DNA of 64,000 nucleotides from Collinsella sp. (GCA_019414565.1 DXLU01000022.1:1-64000), one strand, 5' to 3'; shown: positions 1 to 9,208, counted from the first letter of the stretch. Translations and numbers: made by a program. Notes: generated by a model from the letters alone, not told the origin.

Positions 1-50
1 AGTTCCGCACGAGCCGGAGAGCACTTAATGTGCTCTCCGTGCGAGCAGGA
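1..50. repeat. Long imperfect hairpin at window edge
   Basis: Positions 15-24 and 30-39 form a perfect 10-bp stem (CGGAGAGCAC / GTGCTCTCCG) around a 5-nt loop. Flanking GCAC/GTGC and an AGTTCC/GGACT pairing extend it with bulges. No T-run follows on either strand, so it is not a standard intrinsic terminator. It may belong to a gene outside the window. Confidence 0.5.
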
Positions 51-94
51 CTGTAGAGCAGGAAACTTTACCCGCGGACCCCGCCGGGAATAGC

Positions 95-125
95 AAAAGG
101 GCGACCCCTGTCCGGAGTCGCCCTT
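95..125 (-). terminator. Intrinsic terminator of pnp
   Basis: The 7-bp stem GGGCGAC/GTCGCCC (99-105 with 117-123) is followed on the minus strand by a short T-run (95-98), 24 bases after the pnp stop codon. Confidence 0.8.
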
Positions 126-148
126 GTTGAGCTGCTTATGTGCGGCTG

Positions 149-2395
149 TTACTCGGCGTCGTGGTGGCGGCGGGGCTTGCGGCCTCCGTTGTCGCCGGGA
201 CGGCGCGGACGGTCGCTGCGCTCGGAGCGCTCGCGACGCGGACGCTCACGACGCTGGAAGTGCTCGCCGTCGCCCTCGGAGGTACCCTCGGCGCGAGCCG
301 GAGCCTCGGGCTTGTCAAGACGATCGAGCGAGATCTTGCCGCGATCGTCGACCTCAATGACGACGACCTTGACCTCGTCGCCCACGTTAAGGACATCCTC
401 GACCTTCTCCACGCGGCCCTTGGCGACGCGGGAGATGTGCAGCAGGCCGTCCTTGCCGGGCAGCAGGTTGACGAAGGCGCCGAAGGGCTGGATGGAGACC
501 ACACGACCGGTGTACTCCTCGCCCGGCTCGGGAACCTTGATGATGAGCTTGATACGCTCGACAGCCTGATCGACGGACTCGCCGGTGCCGCCGACAAAGA
601 CGGTGCCGTCCTCCTGGATGTCGACCGAAGCGCCGGTCTCGTCCTGGATGCCGCGGATGACCTTACCGCCGGAACCGATGACGTCGCGAATCTTGTCAGT
701 CGGAACCTGGATGGAGACGATACGCGGAGCGGTGCTGCGCGTGGTGTGGCGCGGCTCGGGGATCACATCGAGCATCTTCTGCAGGATGAAGGCGCGACCC
801 TCCTTGGCCTGCTGCAGGGCGCGGGCCAAGATGTCAAAGGTAAGACCAGTGGCCTTGTTGTCCATCTGCAGAGCGGTAATGCCCTCGGTGGTGCCGGTGA
901 CCTTAAAGTCCATGTCGCCCAGGAAGTCCTCGAGACCCTGGATGTCGGACAGGACCACGGTCTTGCCCTCCTCCTGGATCAGACCCATGGCGATACCGGA
1001 GACAGGACGCTTAATAGGCACGCCGCCGTCCATAAGGGCGAGTGTGGAGCCGCAGGTCGAAGCCATCGAAGAGGAGCCGTTGGACTCCATGACCTCGGAG
1101 ACCACGCGGATGGCGTAGGGGAACTCGTTCTCGTCGGGGAGCACCGGAAGCAGGGCGCGCTCGGCCAAGTTGCCGTGACCGATCTCGCGGCGCTTGGGGC
1201 TGCCCATGCGGCCGGTCTCGCCGGTGCAGAACGGCGGGAAGTTGTAGTGGTGCATATAGCGCTTGCCCTCGGTGGGCTCGATGGTATCCAGACGCTGTCC
1301 CTCGTTAAGCATGCCGAGCGACAGGACGGAGAGCACCTGAGTCTGACCACGCTGGAACAGGCCGGAGCCGTGAACGAGCGGCAGGTAGTTGTCCTTCACC
1401 ATGATGGGACGAATCTCGTCGGCGGCACGACCGTCGACGCGCTCGCCGGTCTCGACGACCATGGTGCGCATGGCCTTCTTCTCGAGCTTCTTGAGCGCCA
1501 CGGGGATCTCGCGCTCCCAGGCGGCCTGCTCCTCGTCGGTGAACTCGGCGCGGATGGACTCCTTCAGAGCCTCGACCTTACCGATGCGGGAAAGCTTGTC
1601 GGCGTCGCGCAGGGCAGCGGCCATCTCGTCGTAGTGGGCGAAGATGCGCTCCTGGACCTCCTCGATGGGCTGGTCGAGCGGGTACTCCTTCTTAACGATA
1701 GCGCCGTTGACCTGCTCCCACTCGGCGACGAACTCGTCCTGAGCCTGGCAAAAGGCAGCGAGGGCCTCCTGACCAAACTTCATAGCGGCGAGCATGTCGT
1801 CCTCGGAGATCTCCTCGGCGCCGGCCTCGACCATCGAGATGAAGTCGGCAGAGCCGCCCAGCTCCAGGTCCAGGTCGGAGTTCTCGCGCTCCTCATAGGT
1901 GGGGTTGACGATAAACTCGCCGGTCTCCACGTTGCGGCCGATGCGCACGCAGGCAAGCGGGCCCTCGAAGGGCACGCCGCCGAGCGTCATGGCCAGCGAA
2001 GCACCCATGACGTTGATGACGTCGAAGGGGTTGACCTGGTCGGCGACGAGCGAGGTGGCGACGATGTGCACCTCGTTGCGGAAGCCGTCCGGGAAGCTCG
2101 GGCGAATCGGGCGGTCGATCATGCGTGCGGTGAGCGTGGCCTTCTCGCTGGGACGGCCCTCGCGCTTGAGGTAGCCGCCCGGGATACGGCCGGCGGCGTA
2201 CATCTTCTCGTTGAAGTCGACGGTCAGCGGGAAGAAGTCGTAATTCTTGCGCTCCTTGGAGACGACCACGGTGTCGAGCATCGTGGTGTCGCCCTGCTTG
2301 ACCAGACAAGCGCCGGTGGCCTGTTTGGCAAGCTCGCCGGACTCAAAGGTGTAGGTCTTGCCGTACAGCTCAAAGGTCTTGGATACGAGTGTCAT
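149..2395 (-). CDS. pnp: Polyribonucleotide nucleotidyltransferase (PNPase)
   Basis: This 748-residue protein is the phosphorolytic 3'-to-5' exoribonuclease of RNA turnover, a cytoplasmic trimer. Two RNase PH cores are visible (about 10-140 and 325-545, the second with the GSSSMASTCGS active-site region near 440-450), then a KH domain with GSGG at 574-577 and an S1 domain at about 628-700. A basic Arg/Pro-rich tail follows residue 703 and may bind RNA. The ATG at 2395 is preceded by AAAGGAG. It follows rpsO by 150 bp with a terminator between them, the usual rpsO-pnp order. Confidence 0.97.
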   Translation of the reverse strand: MTLVSKTFELYGKTYTFESGELAKQATGACLVKQGDTTMLDTVVVSKERKNYDFFPLTVDFNEKMYAAGRIPGGYLKREGRPSEKATLTARMIDRPIRPSFPDGFRNEVHIVATSLVADQVNPFDVINVMGASLAMTLGGVPFEGPLACVRIGRNVETGEFIVNPTYEERENSDLDLELGGSADFISMVEAGAEEISEDDMLAAMKFGQEALAAFCQAQDEFVAEWEQVNGAIVKKEYPLDQPIEEVQERIFAHYDEMAAALRDADKLSRIGKVEALKESIRAEFTDEEQAAWEREIPVALKKLEKKAMRTMVVETGERVDGRAADEIRPIMVKDNYLPLVHGSGLFQRGQTQVLSVLSLGMLNEGQRLDTIEPTEGKRYMHHYNFPPFCTGETGRMGSPKRREIGHGNLAERALLPVLPDENEFPYAIRVVSEVMESNGSSSMASTCGSTLALMDGGVPIKRPVSGIAMGLIQEEGKTVVLSDIQGLEDFLGDMDFKVTGTTEGITALQMDNKATGLTFDILARALQQAKEGRAFILQKMLDVIPEPRHTTRSTAPRIVSIQVPTDKIRDVIGSGGKVIRGIQDETGASVDIQEDGTVFVGGTGESVDQAVERIKLIIKVPEPGEEYTGRVVSIQPFGAFVNLLPGKDGLLHISRVAKGRVEKVEDVLNVGDEVKVVVIEVDDRGKISLDRLDKPEAPARAEGTSEGDGEHFQRRERPRRERSERSDRPRRPGDNGGRKPRRHHDAE

Positions 2396-2498
2396 TGTTC
2401 TCCTTTACCCCACAGGCCCCTTGCCTGCGGGCTTCTCATGTGACGCGGGCCCCCTGCCCCCGCCACGCTTCAGAGCGTGATTGTTCACGCCCTTACAC

Positions 2499-2530
2499 AA
2501 AAAGAGCGCCCCGCTGCGCAGGACGCTCTT
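2499..2530 (-). terminator. Terminator between rpsO and pnp
   Basis: On the minus strand AAGAGCG and CGCTCTT pair around a 15-nt loop, followed by TTTTT. It lies 16 bases after the rpsO stop, so some pnp transcription probably reads through or starts from a separate promoter. Confidence 0.75.
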
Positions 2531-2545
2531 AGCATGTACAAATCC

Positions 2546-2824
2546 TTACTGGATGTTGTCGCGGATGCCCAGAGCCTTGATGAGCTCACGGTACTCGACG
2601 ATGTCGTTCTTCTTGATGTAGGAGAGAAGACGACGACGGCGACCAACGAGCATGAGCAGGCCACGACGGGTGTGGAAGTCCTTCTGGTGGGACTTCATGT
2701 GCTCGGTCAGCTCCTTGATGCGCTCGGACAGGATGGCGACCTGAACCTTGGGGTTACCGGTATCGACCGGGGAGTTACCGAACTGGGCGGTAAGCTCCGC
2801 CTTGCGCTCTTTGGAAACAGTCAT
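2546..2824 (-). CDS. rpsO: 30S ribosomal protein S15
   Basis: This 92-residue protein binds 16S rRNA at the three-way junction of the central domain and helps build the platform of the small subunit. The sequence is typical S15, with the conserved HKKDFHTRR-like segment (here HQKDFHTRRGLLMLVGRRRR) and the LLSYIKKND ending. The chosen ATG at 2824 follows AAAGGTG. A longer in-frame extension exists but has no S15 homology. It sits between recO and pnp. Confidence 0.97.
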   Translation of the reverse strand: MTVSKERKAELTAQFGNSPVDTGNPKVQVAILSERIKELTEHMKSHQKDFHTRRGLLMLVGRRRRLLSYIKKNDIVEYRELIKALGIRDNIQ

Positions 2825-2962
2825 TGTTTCACCTTTCGTTTCGCGTCGCCCGTGGGCGACTCTATTCGCCTCGGACTGGGAAGCCGCCGGTGGAGCGGAC
2901 ATCCAAGGTCGAGGTACCAACAGGTCGGTATGTTACCACAAGCGGCGCGCGCCTGCGCATCA
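2825..2962 (-). promoter_or_regulatory. rpsO leader and probable promoter
   Basis: The 138-bp gap between recO and rpsO contains a possible extended -10 (TGGTAACAT) on the minus strand and a leader with the GTCGCC/GGCGAC hairpin at 2845-2860, just upstream of the Shine-Dalgarno. S15 represses its own mRNA in several bacteria, so this leader could bind S15. That role is inferred. Confidence 0.35.
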
Positions 2963-3712
2963 TCACCGACCCAACATGAATTCCATCGCACGGAGCCGCT
3001 GATCGGTGTGCGTGGCGGCCCAAACATGCGAAAGCCCCAGCAAAAACGCCGCCGTATGCGGGTCGATTTTCTCGGCCATAAGCGCATCGAAGGTCATCGA
3101 CATGAGGGCGCGCAGCCACGCGACCTCACCGGTCGACACCAGCTCGGCACCCGGAACGCTCGATGCGCACGACCCGCACATGAGACCGCCCGCCTGGGGC
3201 GAAAAATACGACAGCATGGGGTCTCCGCACAGCACGCAGGCCGAAAAATCGGGTCGATAGCCAACGTGCGACAGCAGCTTAAAGACATATGCCGCCACAA
3301 GTAGGTCCATATGTGCCGTGTCAAGCCCGCTGCCCACCAGGGCAAGCGCTCGCTGCGTTATGGCAAAGGTAAACGGGTCCTCGGCGTCCTCGAACGAGCA
3401 CACGCGCGCAACCTCGGCGATCGCGCTTGCGGCGCAGGTCGTCTCGTAATCGGGCGCAGCGCCAAGCGGCGCCTCCATAAGCTCGGCCTGAGAAACCACG
3501 TCGAGTGACCGTCCATGTGCGAGCAGCATATCGACCGTACAGAACAGCTCGCAGCGCGCAGCCAGGCGTCCGCCGGGTTTGCGGGCGCCCTTTGCCACGG
3601 CACGAACCTGCCTCCCCCGCTCGTCAAGCATCGTCAAGATCTGGTCGGTCTCTTTGAGCTTAGTCTTATCGAGCACGAGCACCTTCGTGCGATATGTCCG
3701 GGAGCCTGCCAT
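2963..3712 (-). CDS. recO: DNA repair protein RecO
   Basis: RecO helps load RecA onto SSB-coated single-stranded DNA in the RecFOR pathway and anneals complementary strands. The 249 residues show an N-terminal OB-fold (about 7-80), a helical region, and a CxxC...CxxC zinc site (CVLCG and CGSC). The protein begins MAGSRTYRTKVLVL at the ATG at 3712. It lies 15 bp downstream of era, the same neighbour as in Bacillus, and is probably in the same transcript. Confidence 0.93.
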   Translation of the reverse strand: MAGSRTYRTKVLVLDKTKLKETDQILTMLDERGRQVRAVAKGARKPGGRLAARCELFCTVDMLLAHGRSLDVVSQAELMEAPLGAAPDYETTCAASAIAEVARVCSFEDAEDPFTFAITQRALALVGSGLDTAHMDLLVAAYVFKLLSHVGYRPDFSACVLCGDPMLSYFSPQAGGLMCGSCASSVPGAELVSTGEVAWLRALMSMTFDALMAEKIDPHTAAFLLGLSHVWAATHTDQRLRAMEFMLGR

Positions 3713-3727
3713 GCGCGCCGGGTGTCC

Positions 3728-4804
3728 CTAATCCTCGGCGTTGTAGCCAAAGCGGCGAATCTGGGCCTCGTCGTCACGCCAGCCGGCCTTGACCTTCACG
3801 TCCAGCTCCAAAAAGACCTGCGTGCCAAAAATGCGCTCAAGATCGCGACGGGCGTCGATGCCGATATGCTTGATCATCTCGCCGCCCTTGCCAATGATGA
3901 TGCCCTTCTGGCCCTCACGCTCAACGTAAATGGTGGCATGCACGCGCAGCACCTTCTTGGTCTGCTCGAGTGCATCGCAGATCACGCCCACGGAGTGCGG
4001 AATCTCATCACGGGTGCGGCGCAAGACCTTCTCGCGCACAAACTCGGCAACGAGCGTCTCATCGGAAGCGTCGGTACCCATGTCCTCGGGGAACCAACGC
4101 GGACCCTCGGGCAAAAAGTGCGCAACGGTCTCGATGAAGGCATCGACGTTAAAGTTCTTGACCGACGACGTCACGATCTCGTCGTCATATTCCATAAGCT
4201 CGTGGGCGGCCTTAAGCTGCTCCATGACCTGTGCGGGGTCGGCTTCATCGGCCTTGGTGAGCACCAGGACCTTCTTGGAACGGGCATTCTTGACACGCTC
4301 GGCAACCCAGGCGTCTCCCCTGCCGATCGGTTTGGTGGCATCAATCAAAAACGCGACAACATCGACATCGTTCAGCTCGAACAGCGCGCTCTTGTTGAGC
4401 TCGGATCCCAGGCCATCCTTGGGCTTGTGAATACCCGGGGTATCGACAAAGACCAGCTGGTAGCCGGGGCGGTTGACGACGGCGCGCATACGGCGGCGGG
4501 TCGTCTGGGCCACCGGCGAGGTGATGGCGACCTTTTTGCCATAGCAGGCGTTGAGCAGCGTTGACTTACCGGCGTTGGGGCGGCCGACCAAGGCCACGAA
4601 GCCACTGCGGAAACCGGGCTCAACGTCGCCAAAGCCCGCGAGGCTGTCGTCCTCATCGCACAGGGCGTCGAGCTCCTCGTCGCTCATGCCCTCAAACGGG
4701 TCGAACTCCTCGACTTCCTCATAGGCCTCTGTCGCTTCGGCATCCACCGCATCCAGGGACTCGTCGTCAAGAGTTTCATCGATAGGCTGCATGTTGTCGG
4801 ACAT
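3728..4804 (-). CDS. era: GTPase Era with acidic N-terminal extension
   Basis: Era is a GTPase that binds 16S rRNA near its 3' end and assists maturation of the small subunit. G1 is GRPNAGKS at 74-81, G3 is DTPG, and a C-terminal KH domain carries IIIGKGGEMIKHIG. Two features differ from typical Era. About 65 Asp/Glu-rich residues precede the G domain, and the G4 motif reads TKAD where NKxD is usual. The ATG at 4804 has AAAGGGA six bases upstream, so the extension appears to be translated. At 358 residues it is longer than the usual ~300. Confidence 0.95.
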   Translation of the reverse strand: MSDNMQPIDETLDDESLDAVDAEATEAYEEVEEFDPFEGMSDEELDALCDEDDSLAGFGDVEPGFRSGFVALVGRPNAGKSTLLNACYGKKVAITSPVAQTTRRRMRAVVNRPGYQLVFVDTPGIHKPKDGLGSELNKSALFELNDVDVVAFLIDATKPIGRGDAWVAERVKNARSKKVLVLTKADEADPAQVMEQLKAAHELMEYDDEIVTSSVKNFNVDAFIETVAHFLPEGPRWFPEDMGTDASDETLVAEFVREKVLRRTRDEIPHSVGVICDALEQTKKVLRVHATIYVEREGQKGIIIGKGGEMIKHIGIDARRDLERIFGTQVFLELDVKVKAGWRDDEAQIRRFGYNAED

Positions 4805-4816
4805 GAAAATCCCTTT

Positions 4817-5194
4817 CTAAATAAAGTCGAGCGCGTGGGCAAATACCAGCAATCCCACAATCGCGGCGGTGATGGAAAGTACGTATACGGAGGCGGCGGC
4901 GATATCCTTCGCACGCTTTGCCAGAGGATGGATCTCCTGGGTCGCCAGGTCGACGATCGCCTCCATGGCGGTATTGCACAGCTCGCCGTGAATCACCAAG
5001 CCACAGCAGATGATAACTGTGGCCCACTCGGCAATGTCGAGCCCCACGATGCAGCCGGCAACGACGGTGCAAACGCCCGCCGCGAGCATAACCTTAATGT
5101 TGCGCTCGGTCTTGACGGCGGTGACGAAGCCCTCCATGGCGTAGGAGAAGGACTTTAAGAAGGACGGATGGTCCTTGTTCGATCCGGGAATCAT
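4817..5194 (-). CDS. dgkA: Diacylglycerol/undecaprenol kinase (DgkA family)
   Basis: A 125-residue membrane kinase of the small DgkA family, which phosphorylates undecaprenol or diacylglycerol for lipid-carrier recycling. In Gram-positive bacteria undecaprenol is the usual substrate. Three hydrophobic helices are visible, and the family signature appears as GELCNTAMEAIVDLA, containing the catalytic Glu and Asn. The ATG at 5194 follows AGGAG. It lies between ybeY and era, as in Bacillus. Substrate preference is inferred from the family. Confidence 0.9.
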   Translation of the reverse strand: MIPGSNKDHPSFLKSFSYAMEGFVTAVKTERNIKVMLAAGVCTVVAGCIVGLDIAEWATVIICCGLVIHGELCNTAMEAIVDLATQEIHPLAKRAKDIAAASVYVLSITAAIVGLLVFAHALDFI

Positions 5195-5203
5195 AGACGG
5201 CTC

Positions 5204-5713
5204 CTAGTCATGGGCGTGGTTGGTGATGGGACCGACGTGGACCAGCTTGGGGTCCTCGCCGCGCTCGAGCGCCAGATCGCGCAAGATAGCGTCCTCGCGG
5301 GCCTCCATGACCTCGGCCTCGTCGTCCTCAATGTGGTCATACCCCAGCAGATGCAGCATGCCATGCACGAGCATCAGGCGGCACTCGTCGGCAGGGCTAT
5401 TGCCAAAGCCGGGGGCCTGACGGGCAATGACCTGCGGGGCCAGGATGATATCGCCGAGCTCGAGCGTCTCGTCGGCGGGAATATCCTCGTCAAAGGCCGA
5501 GTCGCATTCAAACGAGAGAACATCGGTGGTACGGTCGATACCGCGCCACTCGTGGTTGAGCACGTGCATCTCGTCCTCATCGACATACGAAAGGGAAATC
5601 TCGACTTCACGCTCAACGCCCTCGGCGGCAAGCACGACCTCGCAGATGTGCTCTACCTCCTGCGCATCGAGCAGCGTATCGAGCTCGGCATCGTTGCTGA
5701 TCAATACACTCAA
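5204..5713 (-). CDS. ybeY: Endoribonuclease YbeY
   Basis: YbeY is a zinc-dependent endoribonuclease needed for 16S rRNA 3'-end maturation and ribosome quality control. The zinc motif HGMLHLLGYDH (H-x3-H-x5-H) is intact near residue 133. Length is 169. The start is TTG at 5713, preceded by AAAGGAG at five bases. The last codons of phoH overlap it as TTGA (TTG start, TGA stop), indicating translational coupling. Confidence 0.94.
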   Translation of the reverse strand: MSVLISNDAELDTLLDAQEVEHICEVVLAAEGVEREVEISLSYVDEDEMHVLNHEWRGIDRTTDVLSFECDSAFDEDIPADETLELGDIILAPQVIARQAPGFGNSPADECRLMLVHGMLHLLGYDHIEDDEAEVMEAREDAILRDLALERGEDPKLVHVGPITNHAHD

Positions 5714-6696
5714 CGGGACTCCTTTCGGTCGTGTACGCGCTTCTCGCGCACATCATCATAAGCATCGTATGCCTCGACGATACGCCCCACCAAGGCATGG
5801 CGCACCACGTCGGCACGCTCGAGGTGAGAAAATGCGACATCGTCGACACGGCCCAAAATCCACTCGACGTCGGCAAGACCGCCGCGACGACCCACCAGGT
5901 CGCGCTGACTCAGGTCGCCGGTAATCACAAACTTGGAGTTAAAGCCCAGGCGCGTCAGGAACATCTTCATCTGCTCGGGCGTGGTATTTTGCGCCTCGTC
6001 GAGCACCACGAAGGCATCGCTCAGCGTGCGGCCGCGCATGTAGGCAAGCGGGGCGATCTCGATCACGCCGCGCTCCATGAGCTCATCGGTGCGTTCGCGA
6101 TCCATCATGTCAAAAAGGGCGTCGTAGAGCGGACGCATGTAGGGGTCGATCTTTTCCTCGAGGGTACCGGGCAAAAAGCCCAGGTTCTCCCCCGCCTCGA
6201 CAACCGGACGCGTCAAGACCAGACGACCCACCTCATGACGCTTGAGCGCGGCAACGGCGAGCGCCATGGCCAGATAGGTCTTACCAGTACCGGCAGGACC
6301 CAGGCCAAACGTGATGGTATGCGAGCGGATGGCATCCACGTAGCGCTTTTGGCCGAGCGTTTTGGGGCGAATGGCGCGACCGCGATACGAAAGCAGCACA
6401 TCATCGCGAAGCGACGTAGCCTCGTGCTCACCGTCGCGCAAGACGGCCAGGCAGCGAGAGACATCGTCGGCAGAAAGTGTGCGTCCGGCAGCCGCTTCGC
6501 GAAAAGCATGCTCGAAAAAGCGCGCTACGAGCTCGACCTCGTCAGGGTCACCGCTCACGGCGATACTGTCGCCACGGGCGACCACGTGGGCACGAACCAA
6601 ACTCTCAAGCGCACGAAGAACGCCGTCGCCGGCGCCCAAAACGCGCGAAGGGTCAATACCCTCGGGAACGGTAAGTCTAATCTTCGAGGCTTCCAT
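5710..6696 (-). CDS. phoH: PhoH family ATPase
   Basis: A 328-residue PhoH-like ATPase, a P-loop protein associated with RNA metabolism and commonly linked to ybeY. Walker A is GPAGTGKT at 133-140, and a Walker B-like VVLDEAQN lies farther on. The ATG at 6696 has AGGGAGG upstream and lies inside the last 20 bp of mtaB, so mtaB, phoH and ybeY form an overlapping set. Upstream in-frame codons exist but would extend deep into mtaB. The exact cellular function of the family is not well settled. Confidence 0.92.
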   Translation of the reverse strand: MEASKIRLTVPEGIDPSRVLGAGDGVLRALESLVRAHVVARGDSIAVSGDPDEVELVARFFEHAFREAAAGRTLSADDVSRCLAVLRDGEHEATSLRDDVLLSYRGRAIRPKTLGQKRYVDAIRSHTITFGLGPAGTGKTYLAMALAVAALKRHEVGRLVLTRPVVEAGENLGFLPGTLEEKIDPYMRPLYDALFDMMDRERTDELMERGVIEIAPLAYMRGRTLSDAFVVLDEAQNTTPEQMKMFLTRLGFNSKFVITGDLSQRDLVGRRGGLADVEWILGRVDDVAFSHLERADVVRHALVGRIVEAYDAYDDVREKRVHDRKESR

Positions 6697-7969
6697 GAAC
6701 CTCCCTGCGTGCATGGACCAAGCCGGAATCATCGACTCCGATGATAGCAACATCGAGCAGGCACGGGGCTGTGAGTCCACGGGTATCGTCAAGACGGGCA
6801 TGATGGAACGAACTGAGCGTCAGGTTGTCGCCATACTCGAGTACGGCACGCTCGACGGTTCCAACGCGACGGCGAGCGTCGGCAATGGCGAGTTCCTGCG
6901 CCGCGGCCCTCATGCGGCGGCTACGCTCGGCCATAACCTCGGGCGGCACCTGGTCGGGCATATCGGCAGCAAGGGTACCGGGACGCTTGCTGTAGCGGAA
7001 CACGTGCATACGCGAAAAGCCCACGCGGCGGCACAGCGCCAGCGACTCCTCAAACTCCTCGTCCGTCTCACCGGGAAAACCGACGATGACATCGCACGAA
7101 AGGGACACCTGAGGCAAGTTGGCGCGAATCATGCGCACCGTTTCCTCGAAGGCCTCGGCGCTATAGGGACGGCCCATGCGACGCAGTGTCCTGGTGCAGC
7201 CGGACTGCACTGGCAGGTGCAAAAACGGGGCGATGCGCTTCGGATAGCGCGCCATGACCTTAAGCAGGGACTCGGAGATATCCATGGGCTCGACCGAGGA
7301 AATGCGCACATGCGGAATGGACGTGCGCTCCATAATCGCCTCGAGCAGCTCATCGATCTCGACGTGTTCGTCAGTCGCGCTCTTGCCATCGTAGGCGCCC
7401 AGGTTCACACCCGTCAGCACCACCTCGGGCACGCCGGCCTCCTGTGCCTCGCGAACTTGCTCGAGCACGGACTCGACCGGCACGGAGCGCTCGGGGCCGC
7501 GGGCCTTCCACACAATGCAATAGGTGCAACGATGGTTGCAGCCGTCCTGGATCTTCACGCCCAGACGCGAGCGACCGAGCGCGTCGACAACCTCGCCGTC
7601 ACTGCAGGCGGGAACGTCATCGGACTCAACGCCCAGCACCTCACAGACGCGTTCGGCGACATCGATCTTGGACGGCTCGGCGATCACGCGGTCCGAAAGC
7701 TCCAGCAGCTCCTCGGGATGCAGATTGACCACGCATCCGGTCACGACCACATAGGGCTCGTTTGGATAGGCCAGCGCATGGCGAACGGCCTTACGGGTCT
7801 TGGCCTCGGCCTCGCCCGTAACGGCACAGGTGTTAATGACGATCAGCTCAGCATCCTGAGGCTCCACCATCGCAAAGCCCAGGCGCATAAGATCGGCAGT
7901 GATACGGTCGGACTCAACCCGGTTGACACGGCAGCCGAGGTTGACGACAGAGATATGAGGTGCGAGCAC
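6677..7969 (-). CDS. mtaB: tRNA t6A37 methylthiotransferase MtaB
   Basis: A radical-SAM enzyme converting t6A37 to ms2t6A37 in tRNAs reading ANN codons. The N-terminal cluster uses Cys13, Cys48 and Cys79. The radical-SAM cluster motif CNHRCTYC lies at 144-151, and a TRAM-like C-terminal region follows. Length is 430. The start is GTG at 7969 with AAGGAG seven bases upstream and only 9 bp after dnaJ. MtaB and the related MiaB differ in tRNA target; the overall sequence fits MtaB better. Confidence 0.92.
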   Translation of the reverse strand: MLAPHISVVNLGCRVNRVESDRITADLMRLGFAMVEPQDAELIVINTCAVTGEAEAKTRKAVRHALAYPNEPYVVVTGCVVNLHPEELLELSDRVIAEPSKIDVAERVCEVLGVESDDVPACSDGEVVDALGRSRLGVKIQDGCNHRCTYCIVWKARGPERSVPVESVLEQVREAQEAGVPEVVLTGVNLGAYDGKSATDEHVEIDELLEAIMERTSIPHVRISSVEPMDISESLLKVMARYPKRIAPFLHLPVQSGCTRTLRRMGRPYSAEAFEETVRMIRANLPQVSLSCDVIVGFPGETDEEFEESLALCRRVGFSRMHVFRYSKRPGTLAADMPDQVPPEVMAERSRRMRAAAQELAIADARRRVGTVERAVLEYGDNLTLSSFHHARLDDTRGLTAPCLLDVAIIGVDDSGLVHARREVHGSLED

Positions 7970-7978
7970 GCGGGCTCC

Positions 7979-9127
7979 TTAATCGAGGATGTCGTCGAGA
8001 GCGCTCTTGATGCGATCAGTTACCGACTTCTTACCGGAAGCGACGTCATCGCCCATCTCGTCGGCAAAGGCGCGAAGCAGCTCGCGCTGCTTGTTGGAGA
8101 GATTGGTGGGGACGACCACGCGTAGCTGCACGACCAGGCGGCCACGCGAACCGCCACCGCCGATACGCGGCATGCCGTAATTGTTGGCGCTCACGGTGTC
8201 ACCGTACTGTGTGCCGGCGGGGACGCACAGCTTGACGACCTCGTCAGGCATAATGCCCTCGACCTCGATCTCGCAGCCGAGCGCAGCCTGTGCAATCGAG
8301 ATATCGCTCACGAGGTAGAGGTCGTCACCGTTACGCTTAAAACGCTCGTGGTCGGCGACACGCACGTTGACGATCAGGTCGCCCGAGGGCTCGCCACGAA
8401 GGCCAGCCTCGCCAAAGCCGCTCACGCGCAGCTGGCGACCGGTCGAAACGCCGGCGGGGATATCGATGTCGATCTTTTCGTGCGAAGGCGTGCGGCCCTG
8501 ACCGTCACAGGTCTCGCAGGGATGGTCGATGACCGTGCCCTCGCCGTGGCAGTCGGGGCAAGGCGAAGAGGACTGAACCTGGCCCAGGAACGAACGCTGG
8601 ACCGTCGTGACATAGCCCGTACCGTGGCAGCGGCTGCACTGCTTTTCCTGTGCACCCTCGGCCCTACCGGTGCCGTTGCAATCCTCGCAAGGAGCAAGGC
8701 GGTCATAGCTGATCGTCTTTTTGCAACCGAGTGCCGCCTCCTCAAGGGTCACCGAAAGGGAGATGGCCATATCGCGGCCGCGACGACGCTCACGGCGATT
8801 TCGGGCGCCACCGCCGGCACCGCCGCCAAAGAACGACGAGAACAAGTCGTCCATGCCCATGCCACCAAAGATATCGTTGATATCGACGTAGCCCGAACCA
8901 CCAGGGCCGTCGGCAGTGCCGTAACGGTCGTAGTTAGCACGCTTCTGCTCGTCGGAAAGAACGGAATAAGCCTCATTGAGCTCTTTGAACTTGGCCTCGG
9001 CCTCGGGGTCGTCCGAAACGTCCGGGTGTACGGTACGGGCCTTCTTTAGAAACGCGCGCTTAATCGTCCGCGCGTCGGCATCCTTGTCGACGCCAAGTAC
9101 CTCGTAGTAATCCCTATTTTCCGACAC
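7979..9127 (-). CDS. dnaJ: Chaperone DnaJ (complete type)
   Basis: The J-domain co-chaperone that stimulates DnaK ATPase and delivers unfolded clients. It has a J domain with HPD at 34-36, a Gly/Phe-rich linker, four zinc repeats (CEDCNGTG, CSRCHGTG, CPDCHGEG, CETCDGQG), and both C-terminal substrate domains. The GTG start at 9127 follows GGAAGGA at seven bases; a longer frame begins at 9193 but has no family support. Length is 382. A second, divergent DnaJ lies directly upstream. dnaK and grpE are not in this window. Confidence 0.94.
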   Translation of the reverse strand: MSENRDYYEVLGVDKDADARTIKRAFLKKARTVHPDVSDDPEAEAKFKELNEAYSVLSDEQKRANYDRYGTADGPGGSGYVDINDIFGGMGMDDLFSSFFGGGAGGGARNRRERRRGRDMAISLSVTLEEAALGCKKTISYDRLAPCEDCNGTGRAEGAQEKQCSRCHGTGYVTTVQRSFLGQVQSSSPCPDCHGEGTVIDHPCETCDGQGRTPSHEKIDIDIPAGVSTGRQLRVSGFGEAGLRGEPSGDLIVNVRVADHERFKRNGDDLYLVSDISIAQAALGCEIEVEGIMPDEVVKLCVPAGTQYGDTVSANNYGMPRIGGGGSRGRLVVQLRVVVPTNLSNKQRELLRAFADEMGDDVASGKKSVTDRIKSALDDILD

Positions 9128-9208
9128 GACCGAATCCTTCCGACTTTCATTATTGTCACAGTGCGTCCTATACCCAAGCTGGGCCGGCCGCAAACAGAGG
9201 GCTAGATG

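Noticed and set aside
140..2443. A 767-codon plus-strand open frame opposite pnp
   Set aside because: It is a shadow of pnp, with low-complexity Asp/Val/Leu/Gly sequence and no domain.
2546..2920. A 124-residue form of S15 with a 32-residue N-terminal extension
   Set aside because: The extension has no S15 homology, while the ATG at 2824 has a good ribosome-binding site.
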